Source of the DNA: CAVQBJ01 sp963819075
GTDB lineage: Bacteria > Actinomycetota > Thermoleophilia > Solirubrobacterales > Solirubrobacteraceae
DNA: 64,000 bases
Assembly (NCBI GenBank): GCA_963819075.1
Contig: CAWFUP010000001.1
Span: forward strand, 1,178,001-1,242,000
Direction: 5' to 3'
Below are positions 27,642-36,045 of the stretch, piece after piece. How positions within the stretch are numbered: the stretch's first letter is position 1; every line of letters starts with the position of its first letter. The notes under the pieces are model-generated. The model worked only from the letters and a program-made list of their open reading frames with translations, had not been told where the DNA came from and did not search any database. Made by a program: the position numbers and the translations under genes.

Positions 27642-28123
27642 TGGACGGGCGCGCCGTCACGCCCGCCGGCACAGGCCTCCCCCGCGAATGGGGCGTGGTC
27701 ACGCGTCGCCGGCTACTGGCGCTGTCGGGCGCGGCGATCGGGGTCGTGACCGTCGCCGAGCTCGAGCGGGCGGTGCCGCGCGGCCTGCTCAACACCGGCC
27801 AGCCCGCGTTCACGCGCTCGCGCTTCGCGCCGTTCATCGGCCGGCGCGTCGAGCTCGGTCTCGACGACGGGACCGTGGTGGCGGCGCGCCTGGAGTCGAT
27901 CGAGGACCTTCCCGGCCCGGGCACCGCGGCGTCGGCGGACCCGGAGACGAGCTTCGCTCTGCTCTTCCGCGGCCCGGACTCTCCGCGGTTGCCGCAGGCC
28001 CTGGTGACGGTCCGCGCGCCGAGGCTCGGATCGCCGCGGCTGCTGCTGGCGCCGGCGAGCATCGAGCGCGGGCCGCGGTACTACGCTGCTGTCATCAACC
28101 AGGCGCACTTGCGCCACCCGTAG
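27641..28123 (+). CDS. DUF6916-like protein with Tat-type signal
   Basis: 160 residues. Near the N-terminus 'TRRRLLALSGAAIGVVTVA' carries a twin arginine before a hydrophobic stretch, suggesting Tat export. The rest repeats the DUF6916 pattern of the 25,729-26,073 protein: 'FAPFIGRRVELGLDDGTVV', 'TSFALLFRGP', 'LPQALVTVRAP' and 'RLLLAPASIERGPRYYAAVI'. ATG overlaps the collagen-like gene's stop (TGATG), and AGGAGG in its own stop region serves the tail-collar gene, so collagen-like, DUF6916 and collar genes form one operon. Function unknown. Confidence 0.72.
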   Translation: MDGRAVTPAGTGLPREWGVVTRRRLLALSGAAIGVVTVAELERAVPRGLLNTGQPAFTRSRFAPFIGRRVELGLDDGTVVAARLESIEDLPGPGTAASADPETSFALLFRGPDSPRLPQALVTVRAPRLGSPRLLLAPASIERGPRYYAAVINQAHLRHP

Positions 28124-28132
28124 GAGGAGCCG

Positions 28133-28639
28133 ATGTCAATCCAATACGTCGGAGAGATCAAGATCTTCGCGGGCAACTTCGCGCCGAACGGGTTCGCGTT
28201 CTGCGACGGTACGCTGCTCCCGATCGCCCAGAATACGGCGCTGTTCTCGATCATCGGCACGTTCTACGGTGGTAATGGGGTGAATACGTTCGCGCTCCCA
28301 GACCTGCGCGGCCGCGTCGCGGTGGGCCAGGGGCAGGGCCCCGGGCTGAGCCCGTACGACATCGGCCAGGTCGCCGGCAGCGAGAACGTCACGCTCACGC
28401 AGCAACAGATGCCGGAGCACACCCACGTCCTGGCGGCGTCGGACAAGCCGCGGACGAGCAGCTCCCCGGCGGACGGCTTCCCGTCGGCCGGCGGCTACTA
28501 CGGCGCGACGTCCGACACGCAACTCAATGCGGCCGCTGCCGGCGGCGCGGGCGGCAACCTGCCGCACTCGAACCTGCAGCCATACCTGGCGGTCAGCTAC
28601 ATCATCGCGCTCAGCGGCATCTTCCCGTCGCGCTCCTGA
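28133..28639 (+). CDS. Phage tail-collar domain protein
   Basis: 168 residues. The first ~60 residues are a Tail Collar domain: 'YVGEIKIFAGNFAPNGFAFCDG', 'LFSIIGTFYGGNGVNTFALPDLRGRV'. A linker with 'TLTQQQMPEHTHVL' and a C-terminal 'NLQPYLAVSYIIALSGIFPS' follow, the usual ending of this group (also known as microcystin-dependent MdpB-like proteins). Short tail-fibre collars use this domain, but free-standing bacterial copies like this occur away from prophages. Strong AGGAGG 5 nt upstream. No other phage gene is nearby, so a host surface structure is the better guess. Confidence 0.85.
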   Translation: MSIQYVGEIKIFAGNFAPNGFAFCDGTLLPIAQNTALFSIIGTFYGGNGVNTFALPDLRGRVAVGQGQGPGLSPYDIGQVAGSENVTLTQQQMPEHTHVLAASDKPRTSSSPADGFPSAGGYYGATSDTQLNAAAAGGAGGNLPHSNLQPYLAVSYIIALSGIFPSRS

Positions 28640-28648
28640 GCGCGGCCG

Positions 28649-29752
28649 CTACACGCGATGCAGCCCGGCCTCGCGGCAGCCGGCCTGCAGCACGTCGAGG
28701 CCGAAGGCGTCGACCGGTCCGAGCGCGCCGCTGTCGCGGAGGCCGGACTTCAGCGCCGTGCCCGCGCCCCAGGCGAGGATCGCCGCCGTGAACTCGTAGA
28801 CGTTGCCGCCGGCCACGTGGACCGCTGCGAGCTGAGCGCCCTGCGCGTCGCGCGCCACGGCGACCGTGTGCATCCGCGTCTTTGCCCGCTCGGCGGCATC
28901 CGGGCCGCCGGTCGAGCCGCGCAGGAGCCGCTGAGACGCGGCGCCGAGCGCGCGCCGGGCGCCGGGCAGGCGTAGGGTCGCGGCCAGCCCGCCGCTCATC
29001 ACGCGCAGCGCTCCGGTCGCCGAGCCGGCCACGCCGAGGTAGACGTCGACGTCGCGCAGCGACGGGGCGAGCCGCGGGAGCGTGTAGTGCTCGCTTCCGG
29101 GCACCGACAGCGCCGAACGCCGGCGCCCGTCGACCTCGAAGTCGAGCGTGCGCGCGCCGCCGTGCTCGGCGACGATCACGCCATCGCGCCACGCGAAGGC
29201 CGGATCGAGCAGCGCGCCCACGGCGGACGCACGCGTGCCGCCCGAGATCGCCGGCGTCCCGCGCCCGCCGATCACGAAGTAGCCGATGTCCACGCGCGTC
29301 GCCGCCTCTCCCGCCTCGCGCAGGGCGAGCGCTCCAGCGAGGTTCCCGGGCACCCAGTCGGCGCCGAAGGCGGTGATCAACCCCGCGCCGGCAGCCTGCG
29401 CCGCGGGTCCGAAGCGCTCGAACACCCGGCGGATGAACACCGGCTCGCCGGTCGAGTCGATGTAGTGCGCACCGGCGTCGATGGCCGCCTGCGCGGCGGC
29501 GTCGCCGAAGCGAGCGAACGGGCCGACCGTGCTCAGGAGCACATCGCCGCGCTGCACGAGTGCTCGCACGCTCGGCGGATCGGCGACGTCGGCAAGCGCC
29601 CAGTCGAGGCCGCCGAGCGTTCGCGCGAGATCGCGCACGGCCTCGTGGCTGCGACTGGCGAGCAGCGGCTTGATCCCCCTCGCGACGAGCGCCGCGGCCG
29701 TGAGGCGCCCGGTATAGCCGGTGGCTCCGAACAGGACGATCCGCGCGGCCAT
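28649..29752 (-). CDS. Saccharopine dehydrogenase-like NAD(P)-binding protein
   Basis: 367 residues. The N-terminus is a Rossmann fold with 'IVLFGATGYTGRLTAAALV', followed by 'LLSTVGPFARFGDAAAQAAI' and 'HYIDSTGEPVFIRRVFERF', all typical of the saccharopine-dehydrogenase/trans-acting enoyl reductase group. In mycobacteria members act on phthiocerol lipids; others are uncharacterised, so the substrate is open. The divergent M20 gene starts only 24 bp away. TAACCT read on the reverse strand (plus-strand 29761-29766) lies 8 nt before this ATG and overlaps the box of the other gene. Confidence 0.8.
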   Translation of the reverse strand: MAARIVLFGATGYTGRLTAAALVARGIKPLLASRSHEAVRDLARTLGGLDWALADVADPPSVRALVQRGDVLLSTVGPFARFGDAAAQAAIDAGAHYIDSTGEPVFIRRVFERFGPAAQAAGAGLITAFGADWVPGNLAGALALREAGEAATRVDIGYFVIGGRGTPAISGGTRASAVGALLDPAFAWRDGVIVAEHGGARTLDFEVDGRRRSALSVPGSEHYTLPRLAPSLRDVDVYLGVAGSATGALRVMSGGLAATLRLPGARRALGAASQRLLRGSTGGPDAAERAKTRMHTVAVARDAQGAQLAAVHVAGGNVYEFTAAILAWGAGTALKSGLRDSGALGPVDAFGLDVLQAGCREAGLHRV

Positions 29753-29760
29753 ACGCGCGC

Positions 29761-29770
29761 AGGTTACTCT
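29761..29770. promoter_or_regulatory. Symmetric bidirectional -10 element
   Basis: The ten bases aggttactct fit ANNNTANNNT. The forward -10 is TACTCT (29765-29770, 6 nt before the M20 GTG). The reverse -10 is TAACCT (complement of 29761-29766, 8 nt before the dehydrogenase ATG). They share the central TA, so both genes would be leaderless and RNA polymerase could serve only one side at a time. Confidence 0.55.
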
Positions 29771-29776
29771 GGGGCG

Positions 29777-30901
29777 GTGGACGAGCATTCGCTGGCCGAG
29801 CGGCTGATCAGCTACGACACCTCCGAGCCCGAGGGGATCCAGCGCGCATCCGAGTTCGTCAAGGGGTGGCTCGAGGCCCGTGACCTGCGCGTCGCCGCGC
29901 AGACCCACAACGGGCTGCCGGTGCTCGTGACCGAGGTCGGACCACCGGACGGGCCGTGCGTCGTCCTGCACGGACACATCGACGTCGTCCCCGCCCATGC
30001 CGGCCAGTTCGAGCCGCGCGTCGAGGGGGATCGTCTGTACGGGCGGGGTGCCTACGACATGAAGGGCGCGCTCGGGGCGATGATGTGCACCGTCCGCGAC
30101 GCGGCGGCGCAGGACCAGGTGCGGGTGCGGTTCATGTGTGTGCCCGACGAGGAGGCCGAGGACGTCGAGAGTCGCTCCACGGACACCCTCGTCGAGCAGG
30201 GGCTGGGGGGGAGCTTCGCGATCACCGGCGAGCCGACCGAGCTGCTGATCGGCGTGCAGGCCAAGGGCGTGCTGGCGCTGCGCCTGCAGCTGTCGGGCAC
30301 GGCCGCGCACGGATCGACGCCGTGGCTCGGCGACAACGCGATCCTGAAGGCGCTCGACGCCTTTCGCCGCATCGAGACGCTCCCGTTCAGCCGCGAATCC
30401 TCCGAGCTGTTCGATCGACCGTCGATCAACCTCGCTCGCATCACCGGCGGCGATGCGTTCAACAAGGTCCCCGACCGGTGCGAGATGGTCGTCGACATCC
30501 GCTACCTGCCCGAGCAGGACCCCCACGCGATTCTTGCCCAGATCCGCTCGATTCCCGGCATCGAGTTGCTGCGCAGCTTCACCCGTGCCCCCGCGATGGT
30601 GTCGCGCAGCAACCCCTACGTGCTCGCCCTGCGCGACGCGGTCAGCCGCTCGCTCGAGGGCGAGGCGCTATCGATCGGACGCGACGGGGCCTCCGACGCG
30701 ATCTCGTTCCTCGAGGCGGGCGTGCCCGCCGTGGAGTTCGGCCCCGTCGGCGGGGGGCACCACGGGCCGGAGGAATGGGTGTCGCTGCGGTCGCTCACCC
30801 GATATCGCCAGGCACTCGGGGACTTCGTCGCCGGCCTGCCGGCGTGGCTGGAACGTGGCGCGCCGCCGGACCTGCGCGCGGTGGAGGGTGGCTTGGCCTG
30901 A
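29777..30901 (+). CDS. M20 family metallopeptidase (ArgE/DapE-like)
   Basis: 374-residue di-zinc hydrolase. Zinc-binding and catalytic motifs are 'VLHGHIDVVPAH' (His, Asp), 'YGRGAYDMKGALGAM' (bridging Asp), 'CVPDEEAED' (general-base Glu), 'TGEPTE' and the C-terminal 'GGGHHGPEEWV' His. A dimerisation lid domain lies between about 170 and 290. The family includes acetylornithine deacetylase, succinyl-DAP desuccinylase and peptidases; motifs alone do not pick one, and no arg or dap gene is adjacent. GTG 29777 gives 'VDEHSLAERLISYDTSEPEG', the normal start of the family. Confidence 0.88.
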   Translation: MDEHSLAERLISYDTSEPEGIQRASEFVKGWLEARDLRVAAQTHNGLPVLVTEVGPPDGPCVVLHGHIDVVPAHAGQFEPRVEGDRLYGRGAYDMKGALGAMMCTVRDAAAQDQVRVRFMCVPDEEAEDVESRSTDTLVEQGLGGSFAITGEPTELLIGVQAKGVLALRLQLSGTAAHGSTPWLGDNAILKALDAFRRIETLPFSRESSELFDRPSINLARITGGDAFNKVPDRCEMVVDIRYLPEQDPHAILAQIRSIPGIELLRSFTRAPAMVSRSNPYVLALRDAVSRSLEGEALSIGRDGASDAISFLEAGVPAVEFGPVGGGHHGPEEWVSLRSLTRYRQALGDFVAGLPAWLERGAPPDLRAVEGGLA

Positions 30902-30946
30902 CCGGCTCGCGGCGCGACTCGGTCAGCCGCTAGCCTTCGCGCCCTC

Positions 30947-33703
30947 ATGAACGGGCAGCGCGAACCGATCGGCGTCATCGGCACCGGCTACGTGGGCCTC
31001 GTCACCGCGGCCGGCTTCGCCGAGCTCGGCAGCGAGATCTACTGTGTCGACATCGACGCCGAGAAGATCGAACGCCTGCGTCGTGGGGAGGTGCCGATCT
31101 ACGAGCCGGGGCTGGAGGAGCTCCTGGCCCAGCACCGGCAGAGGATGCACTTCTCGACGAACCTGGCGGACGCGCTCGAGCACGCGCGCCTGCTGTTCGT
31201 GGCCGTCGGCACGCCGCCGACGTACTCCGGCGATGCCGACCTGTCGGCCGTCAATGCCGTCGTCGACGCGATTCCCGCCTCCGACCACCACGCGATCGTC
31301 ATGAAGTCGACGGTGCCATGCGGCACGGGCGCGGCGATCCAGCGGGTCTTCGCGCAGCAGGGGAAGGCCGACCTACGCTACGTGTCCTGCCCCGAGTTCC
31401 TGAAGGAGGGCTCGGCCGTGAAGGACTTCCTCGAGCCCGACCGCGTCGTGGTCGGCGATACCGGCGACTGGGCCGGCGACGCCGTCGTGGAGCTGTACTC
31501 GCCGCTCGGCGCCCCGCTCGTGCGTACCGACATCGCCAGTGCCGAGATGGTCAAGCTGGCCTCCAACGCGTTCCTGGCCACCAAGATCTCTTTCATCAAC
31601 GAGATCGCCAACGTCTGCGAGCAGACCGGCGCCGACGTCATCGAGGTTGCGCGCGGGATGGGACTCGACGATCGCATCGGGTCGAAGTTCCTGCAGGCGG
31701 GGATCGGCTTCGGCGGGTCCTGTTTCGCTGGGGAGGAGACCGTGCTCGTCCGCGAGCACGGGCGCACGTCGCTCGTCTCGTTCGAGCGGCTCTGGGAGCG
31801 GCTGCAGGGCGAGCACCCTGAGCTCGGGTCCGACGACGCCGCTTCCGCCTACGGCGCCGGACGTGACACGGAGGTCATCGAGCCCGAGGGCGTTCAGGTG
31901 CTGTCCTGGGATCGGACGACCGGCGAGGCCAGGTTCGGCTCCGTGCTCGCCGCCACGCGCCGGCCGCACGACGGGGAGCTGCTCGAGGTGCGGACGAAGA
32001 TGGGGCGACGGCTGCGCACTACGCTCGACCATCCTTGGATCGTCGGCGACGGGATGTCGGATGAGAACGAGGTCAAGCTCGCGTTCGAGTTGACGCAGGA
32101 GGATTGGGTCCCGCTGGTCGGCGCCTCGCCCGACGTACCCGATGGCGAGGGCGACTTCGGCTACCCGCTGGACTCGGCGATGGAGCGGGCCGGGCTGACG
32201 CCGGCCAAGGTGCTGGCGCGGCCGCCGGCCGGCGTCGTGGCCGCACTCCTGAGCCGCCCGCTGAGCGAGCGGCGCGAGGTGTTCACGAACCCGCGCGGCG
32301 TTGCGCAGCGCACAGGTGACGTGAAGCGCAGTGGCACGTTGCGACTCGACGAGGCGATGCGCGCCGATGTGCCATGGGAATGGGGGACGATCGGAACTGC
32401 GAGCAATGGGACGTTCTCCACTTCGGCGATCGCGATCGATGCCGCGTTCTGGCGCCTGGTCGGGCTGTATCTCGCTGAGGGGTGCATTGCGCCCGGGCGC
32501 ATCGTCTGGTCCTTCCACCCGTCGAAGGAGCAGCATCTCGTCGACGAGATCGCGGCCTTCTGGCTGCGTCACGGCGCGGCGGCTCGGAGCCATCGCGCGC
32601 CGACTACACACCGCGTGGTGGTGCAGTCACGACTCCTGAGCAGCTTCTGGACCGAGGTCCTCGGCCTTGGTCATAACGCGCATGGTCAGCGGCTGCCCGA
32701 CCTCGTCTGGGACACCCCCGACGAGCACAAGTGGGCGCTGCTGAGCGGCCTCTTCGAGGGCGATGGCTCGTGGTCGTTGATCAACGGGGGCCCCAGCGTG
32801 ATCGTCGAGCTCGGGACGGTGTCCGATGAACTGGCCGATGGCGTATTGCGGCTGCTCGCCGATCTCGGGATCGTTGCCTCGCGGCGAATCGGCCGCGTCG
32901 CGAAGTCGACGAAGGACACCCACTGGATCCGGGTCAGCGGCGCCGAACAGGTCGAACGGGCCCTGGCGCTCGTACCCGCGCGCGATCGCCCGCGGGTCCT
33001 CGCCTCCATCGCGCGTCAGCAGAGGCGCATTGCCCCAACGGGCTACCGCCGCTTCTGCGACGACGGTCCCGCCTGGGCGAGAATCAAGCACCTGCGCCGG
33101 GTGGCTCATCGAGGACACGTCTACTCGCTCGAAGTTCCCACGACTCACACCGTCGTTTCCACGGGCGGGCTAGGTCTCTCGCAATGCTTTCCCAAAGATG
33201 TCGACGCCCTCAAGCAGCTCGCCGGTAACTCCGGCTACCACTTCCAGCTGCTCACCGCGGTCATCGAGGTCAACGAGCTGCAGAAGCGGCGGGTCATCTC
33301 CAAGCTGGTAAAGCACCTCGGCGGGCTCGTGGGCAAGCGCGTCGCGCTGCTCGGCCTCGCCTTCAAGCCGAACACCGACGACATGCGCGAGGCGTCCTCG
33401 CTGGTGCTCTCCGCGCGGCTGCATGCCGACGGCGCGCAGGTCAGCGCGTACGACCCGGTGGCCGAGGAGGAGGCGCGCAAGCTCATGCCCGGCCTGGAGT
33501 TCGCCGACTCGGCGCTCGAGGCCGTCGCCGGCGCCGACGCGGTCGTGCTCGTGACCGAGTGGCAGCAGTTCAAGGATCTCGACTGGGCCGCCGTCGCGCA
33601 GCAGATGACCGGCACGCTCGTCGTCGACGGGCGCAACGCGCTCGACGCCGACGCGATCCGCGCCGCTGGGCTCGCGTACGAGGGGATCGGACGGGGCGGC
33701 TGA
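30947..33703 (+). CDS. ugd: UDP-glucose 6-dehydrogenase interrupted by an intein
   Basis: 918-residue precursor. After removal of a 488-residue intein (residues 259-746) the host protein is 430 residues: NAD-binding 'GTGYVGLVTAAGFAELG' near residue 12, 'TPPTYSGDADLSAV', 'SNAFLATKISFINEIANVCE' with the conserved Lys, and the active-site 'GFGGSCFPKDVDALKQL' rebuilt across the splice junction. The enzyme oxidises UDP-glucose twice to UDP-glucuronate via a thioester on that Cys; related enzymes act on UDP-ManNAc or GDP-mannose, so substrate is probable rather than certain. TAGCCT at 30931-30936 lies 10 nt before the ATG. It is followed after 1 bp by a sugar nucleotidyltransferase, pointing to capsule or exopolysaccharide precursor synthesis. 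Confidence 0.92.
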   Translation: MNGQREPIGVIGTGYVGLVTAAGFAELGSEIYCVDIDAEKIERLRRGEVPIYEPGLEELLAQHRQRMHFSTNLADALEHARLLFVAVGTPPTYSGDADLSAVNAVVDAIPASDHHAIVMKSTVPCGTGAAIQRVFAQQGKADLRYVSCPEFLKEGSAVKDFLEPDRVVVGDTGDWAGDAVVELYSPLGAPLVRTDIASAEMVKLASNAFLATKISFINEIANVCEQTGADVIEVARGMGLDDRIGSKFLQAGIGFGGSCFAGEETVLVREHGRTSLVSFERLWERLQGEHPELGSDDAASAYGAGRDTEVIEPEGVQVLSWDRTTGEARFGSVLAATRRPHDGELLEVRTKMGRRLRTTLDHPWIVGDGMSDENEVKLAFELTQEDWVPLVGASPDVPDGEGDFGYPLDSAMERAGLTPAKVLARPPAGVVAALLSRPLSERREVFTNPRGVAQRTGDVKRSGTLRLDEAMRADVPWEWGTIGTASNGTFSTSAIAIDAAFWRLVGLYLAEGCIAPGRIVWSFHPSKEQHLVDEIAAFWLRHGAAARSHRAPTTHRVVVQSRLLSSFWTEVLGLGHNAHGQRLPDLVWDTPDEHKWALLSGLFEGDGSWSLINGGPSVIVELGTVSDELADGVLRLLADLGIVASRRIGRVAKSTKDTHWIRVSGAEQVERALALVPARDRPRVLASIARQQRRIAPTGYRRFCDDGPAWARIKHLRRVAHRGHVYSLEVPTTHTVVSTGGLGLSQCFPKDVDALKQLAGNSGYHFQLLTAVIEVNELQKRRVISKLVKHLGGLVGKRVALLGLAFKPNTDDMREASSLVLSARLHADGAQVSAYDPVAEEEARKLMPGLEFADSALEAVAGADAVVLVTEWQQFKDLDWAAVAQQMTGTLVVDGRNALDADAIRAAGLAYEGIGRGG
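31721..33184 (+). other. Intein with LAGLIDADG homing endonuclease inside ugd
   Basis: 488 residues. Block A starts at Cys 1 ('CFAGEETVLVREHG'); block B is 'RTTLDHPWIV' (T-x-x-H). Two LAGLIDADG-type helices are present: 'LVGLYLAEG' at intein residues 246-254 and 'LLSGLFEGDG' at 340-349, both retaining an acidic residue. Block F is 'HVYSLEVPTTHTVVSTGG' and the C-terminus is 'LGLSQ', followed by the +1 Cys of the extein. The usual penultimate His and terminal Asn are Ser and Gln. The insertion falls between 'GFGGS' and the catalytic Cys, so the unspliced enzyme should be inactive. Confidence 0.93.
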
Positions 33704-33704
33704 G

Positions 33705-34805
33705 ATGCAGGCCGTGATCCTCGTCGGCGGAGAGGGGACGCGCCTGCGCCCGCTGACCTCAACGGTGCCCAAGCCCGTCGTACCGCTCGTCGACCGGCCG
33801 TTCATCGCCTACATGCTGGAGTGGCTGCGGGGGCACGGGGTCGACGACGTGGTGATGTCGTGCGGCTTCCTGGCCACGAGCGTGCGCAACGTGCTCGGTG
33901 ACGGATCGGCCTACGGCCTTCGCCTGCGCTTCGTCGAGGAGCCCGAGCCACGTGGTACGGGCGGCGCGCTGAAGTTCGCCGAGTCGCTGCTCGACGAGCG
34001 CTTCCTGATGCTCAACGGCGACGTCCTGTCCGACCTCGATCTCACCGCGCAGCTCGCCCAGCACGAGCGCACCGGGGCGACGGGCACGCTCGCGCTTGTC
34101 CCGGTCGAGGACCCGAGTGCCTACGGCCTCGTGCGACTGAACGACGACGCCTCGGTGCGCGAGTTCGTCGAGAAGCCGAGCCCCGACCAGATCGACACGA
34201 ACCTCATCAGCGCCGGCGCGTACGTGCTCGAACGGTCGGTCCTGCGCTACATCCCCCCCGACCGCAACGTCTCGATCGAGCGCGAGGTGTGGCCGCAGCT
34301 CATCGGCAACGGGCTCTACGGCTACGCCGCGCGGAGCTACTGGCTCGACATCGGCACGCCGGCGCGCTACCTGCAGGGGACGTTCGACATCCTCGAGGGC
34401 AACGTGCGCACCGCCGTCCAGGAGCGTCTGGGGTCCGACTTCCTGGCCATCGACGACACCGCGCAGATCGAGGGCCGCGTCATTCCGCCGGCCGTCGTCG
34501 AGCGCGGCTGCCACGTGGAGGCGGGAGCCCACGTCGGCAGCCTCGTCGTGCTCGGCGACGGCGTCACGGTCGGCTCGGGGACGATCGTCGAGCGCGCAGT
34601 GGTCCTGAACGGCGCCGAGATCGGTCGCGACTGCACGCTGCGCGACTGCATCGTCGCCGCGGGCGTGCGCATCGGCGACGGCACGCAGATCAGCGGCGGC
34701 GCGGTGCTCGGTGAAGGCGTGACGCTCGGCGCGGAGAACATCGTTACCCGCGGGGCGCGTATCTTCCCGGGCGTGACCTTGCCCGACGGAGCATTGAGGT
34801 TCTGA
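33705..34805 (+). CDS. Sugar nucleotidyltransferase, mannose-1-phosphate guanylyltransferase-like
   Basis: 366 residues. The N-terminal GT-A-like nucleotidyltransferase domain opens with 'VILVGGEGTRLRPLTSTVPKP' and contains 'FLMLNGDVLSDLDL' (metal Asp) and 'FVEKPSPDQ'. From about residue 255 hexapeptide repeats form a left-handed beta-helix ('GDGVTVGSGTIVERAVVLNG' and following). This two-domain layout fits actinobacterial ManB-type GDP-mannose pyrophosphorylases, but glucose-1-phosphate enzymes look similar. A PGI/PMI gene follows 61 bp downstream, which supports mannose activation. Confidence 0.85.
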   Translation: MQAVILVGGEGTRLRPLTSTVPKPVVPLVDRPFIAYMLEWLRGHGVDDVVMSCGFLATSVRNVLGDGSAYGLRLRFVEEPEPRGTGGALKFAESLLDERFLMLNGDVLSDLDLTAQLAQHERTGATGTLALVPVEDPSAYGLVRLNDDASVREFVEKPSPDQIDTNLISAGAYVLERSVLRYIPPDRNVSIEREVWPQLIGNGLYGYAARSYWLDIGTPARYLQGTFDILEGNVRTAVQERLGSDFLAIDDTAQIEGRVIPPAVVERGCHVEAGAHVGSLVVLGDGVTVGSGTIVERAVVLNGAEIGRDCTLRDCIVAAGVRIGDGTQISGGAVLGEGVTLGAENIVTRGARIFPGVTLPDGALRF

Positions 34806-34866
34806 GCGTGGCCGCCGCACCTGACCACCAGCACATCGATGTACGACCAGCAATGAGGAGACAACC

Positions 34867-35949
34867 ATGATGAGCGCCGGAGCGCCGGCCCCCGGCGTTG
34901 CATCTTCCCTGTCCCGTGAGGCGATCGCCCGCGTGGACTCGACCAACCAGCTGCGCGACGTGCTCGCCCTGCCGGACCATCTCCGCGATGCGCTCACCCG
35001 CGTCGAGACGGCGTTCCTGGAGCCGTGGGACACCAAGGATGGGCTCGTCGTCGCCGGGATGGGCGGCTCGGCGATCGGCGGCATGCTCGCGCGTGCCGCG
35101 CTCGGCGACCACCAGTCACGCGCGATCCTCGCCGGCCGCGCGTACGGCCTGCCGCCGTGGACGACGCCCGACACGACCGTGCTCATCGCCAGCTACTCGG
35201 GCAACACCGAGGAGGCGCTCGCGTGCTACGAGTCCGCGGGGGCGCTCGACGCGCACCGCGTCGTCGTCACGACCGGCGGACGCCTCGCCGAGATGGCCCG
35301 CGAGGATCGGGTCCCCGTGATCCCGCTGCCCGGCGGCTTCCAGCCGCGCGCCGCCGTCGGCTACATGATCGTGGCCGCGCTCGAGGTGGCCGCGCTGTGC
35401 GGCGCCGGTCCGCGCCTGACCTCCGAGATCGACGTCGCCGCCCACCACACTGAGCTGCTCGTCGAGGAGTGGGGCCCCGACGCGCCCGACGACTCGCTCG
35501 CCAAGGAGCTCGCGCGCGGACTGCACGGCACGGCGGTGCAGATCGCCGGCGCGGGGCTGACGGTGCCGATCGCCTACCGCTGGAAGACGCAGTTCAACGA
35601 GAACGCGAAGCTCCCGGCATTCTCGGCCGAGCTGCCCGAGCTCGACCACAACGAGATCGTCGGCTGGGCGGGAGCCCCCGAGATCGGCCGCTTCGCCGCG
35701 GTCTTCCTCGACGACGCCGACACGCATCCCCGCGTGAAGGAGCGCATCGAGCTGACCGAGCGGATCATCGCGCCCCACGCGGCCGCGACGTTCCGGGTGG
35801 AGACGCGCGGACAGACCGAGATCGAGCGCGTCGTCTCACTCGTGCTGCTCGGTGACCTCGTGTCGCTGTACCTCGCGGTTCTGCGAGGCGTCGACCCCGG
35901 ACCCGTCGCGGCGATCGACGAGCTGAAGAGCTCGCTGGCCACGCAATAG
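34867..35949 (+). CDS. Bifunctional phosphoglucose/phosphomannose isomerase
   Basis: 360-residue SIS-domain isomerase. 'VVAGMGGSAIGGMLARAAL' and 'LIASYSGNTEEALACYESA' are the first sugar-phosphate-binding loops. The C-terminal bact-PGI domain has 'YRWKTQFNENAKLPAFSAELPELDHNEI' in two stretches, whose Glu and His residues are the expected catalytic ones. The family interconverts Fru-6-P with Glc-6-P and Man-6-P, feeding the neighbouring nucleotidyltransferases. ATG 34867 follows GAGGAG by 7 nt; the adjacent ATG at 34870 is equivalent. Confidence 0.9.
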   Translation: MMSAGAPAPGVASSLSREAIARVDSTNQLRDVLALPDHLRDALTRVETAFLEPWDTKDGLVVAGMGGSAIGGMLARAALGDHQSRAILAGRAYGLPPWTTPDTTVLIASYSGNTEEALACYESAGALDAHRVVVTTGGRLAEMAREDRVPVIPLPGGFQPRAAVGYMIVAALEVAALCGAGPRLTSEIDVAAHHTELLVEEWGPDAPDDSLAKELARGLHGTAVQIAGAGLTVPIAYRWKTQFNENAKLPAFSAELPELDHNEIVGWAGAPEIGRFAAVFLDDADTHPRVKERIELTERIIAPHAAATFRVETRGQTEIERVVSLVLLGDLVSLYLAVLRGVDPGPVAAIDELKSSLATQ

Positions 35950-36016
35950 GCCCTTCCGCCCCGCCGCGAGCGCGGCTCGCGCGGGCCGGCCGGGACCCGG
36001 CCCGCCAAGCCCAAAC

Positions 36017-36038
36017 CTTGACACGAGCGTGATAAGGT
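36017..36038 (+). promoter_or_regulatory. Inverted repeat and -10 of the merR-ahcY operon
   Basis: CTTGACAC (36017-36024) and GTGATAAG (36029-36036) are an imperfect inverted repeat with a 4-bp centre. A TAAGGT hexamer at 36033-36038 overlaps its right arm and lies 7 nt before the GTG start. A MerR dimer bound here would cover the promoter, so autorepression of the operon is a reasonable guess. Confidence 0.45.
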
Positions 36039-36045
36039 ATGGCCC

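Noticed and set aside
28133..28639. Prophage indicated by the tail-collar gene
   Set aside because: No capsid, terminase, portal, integrase or lysis gene is near; stand-alone collar proteins occur outside phages.
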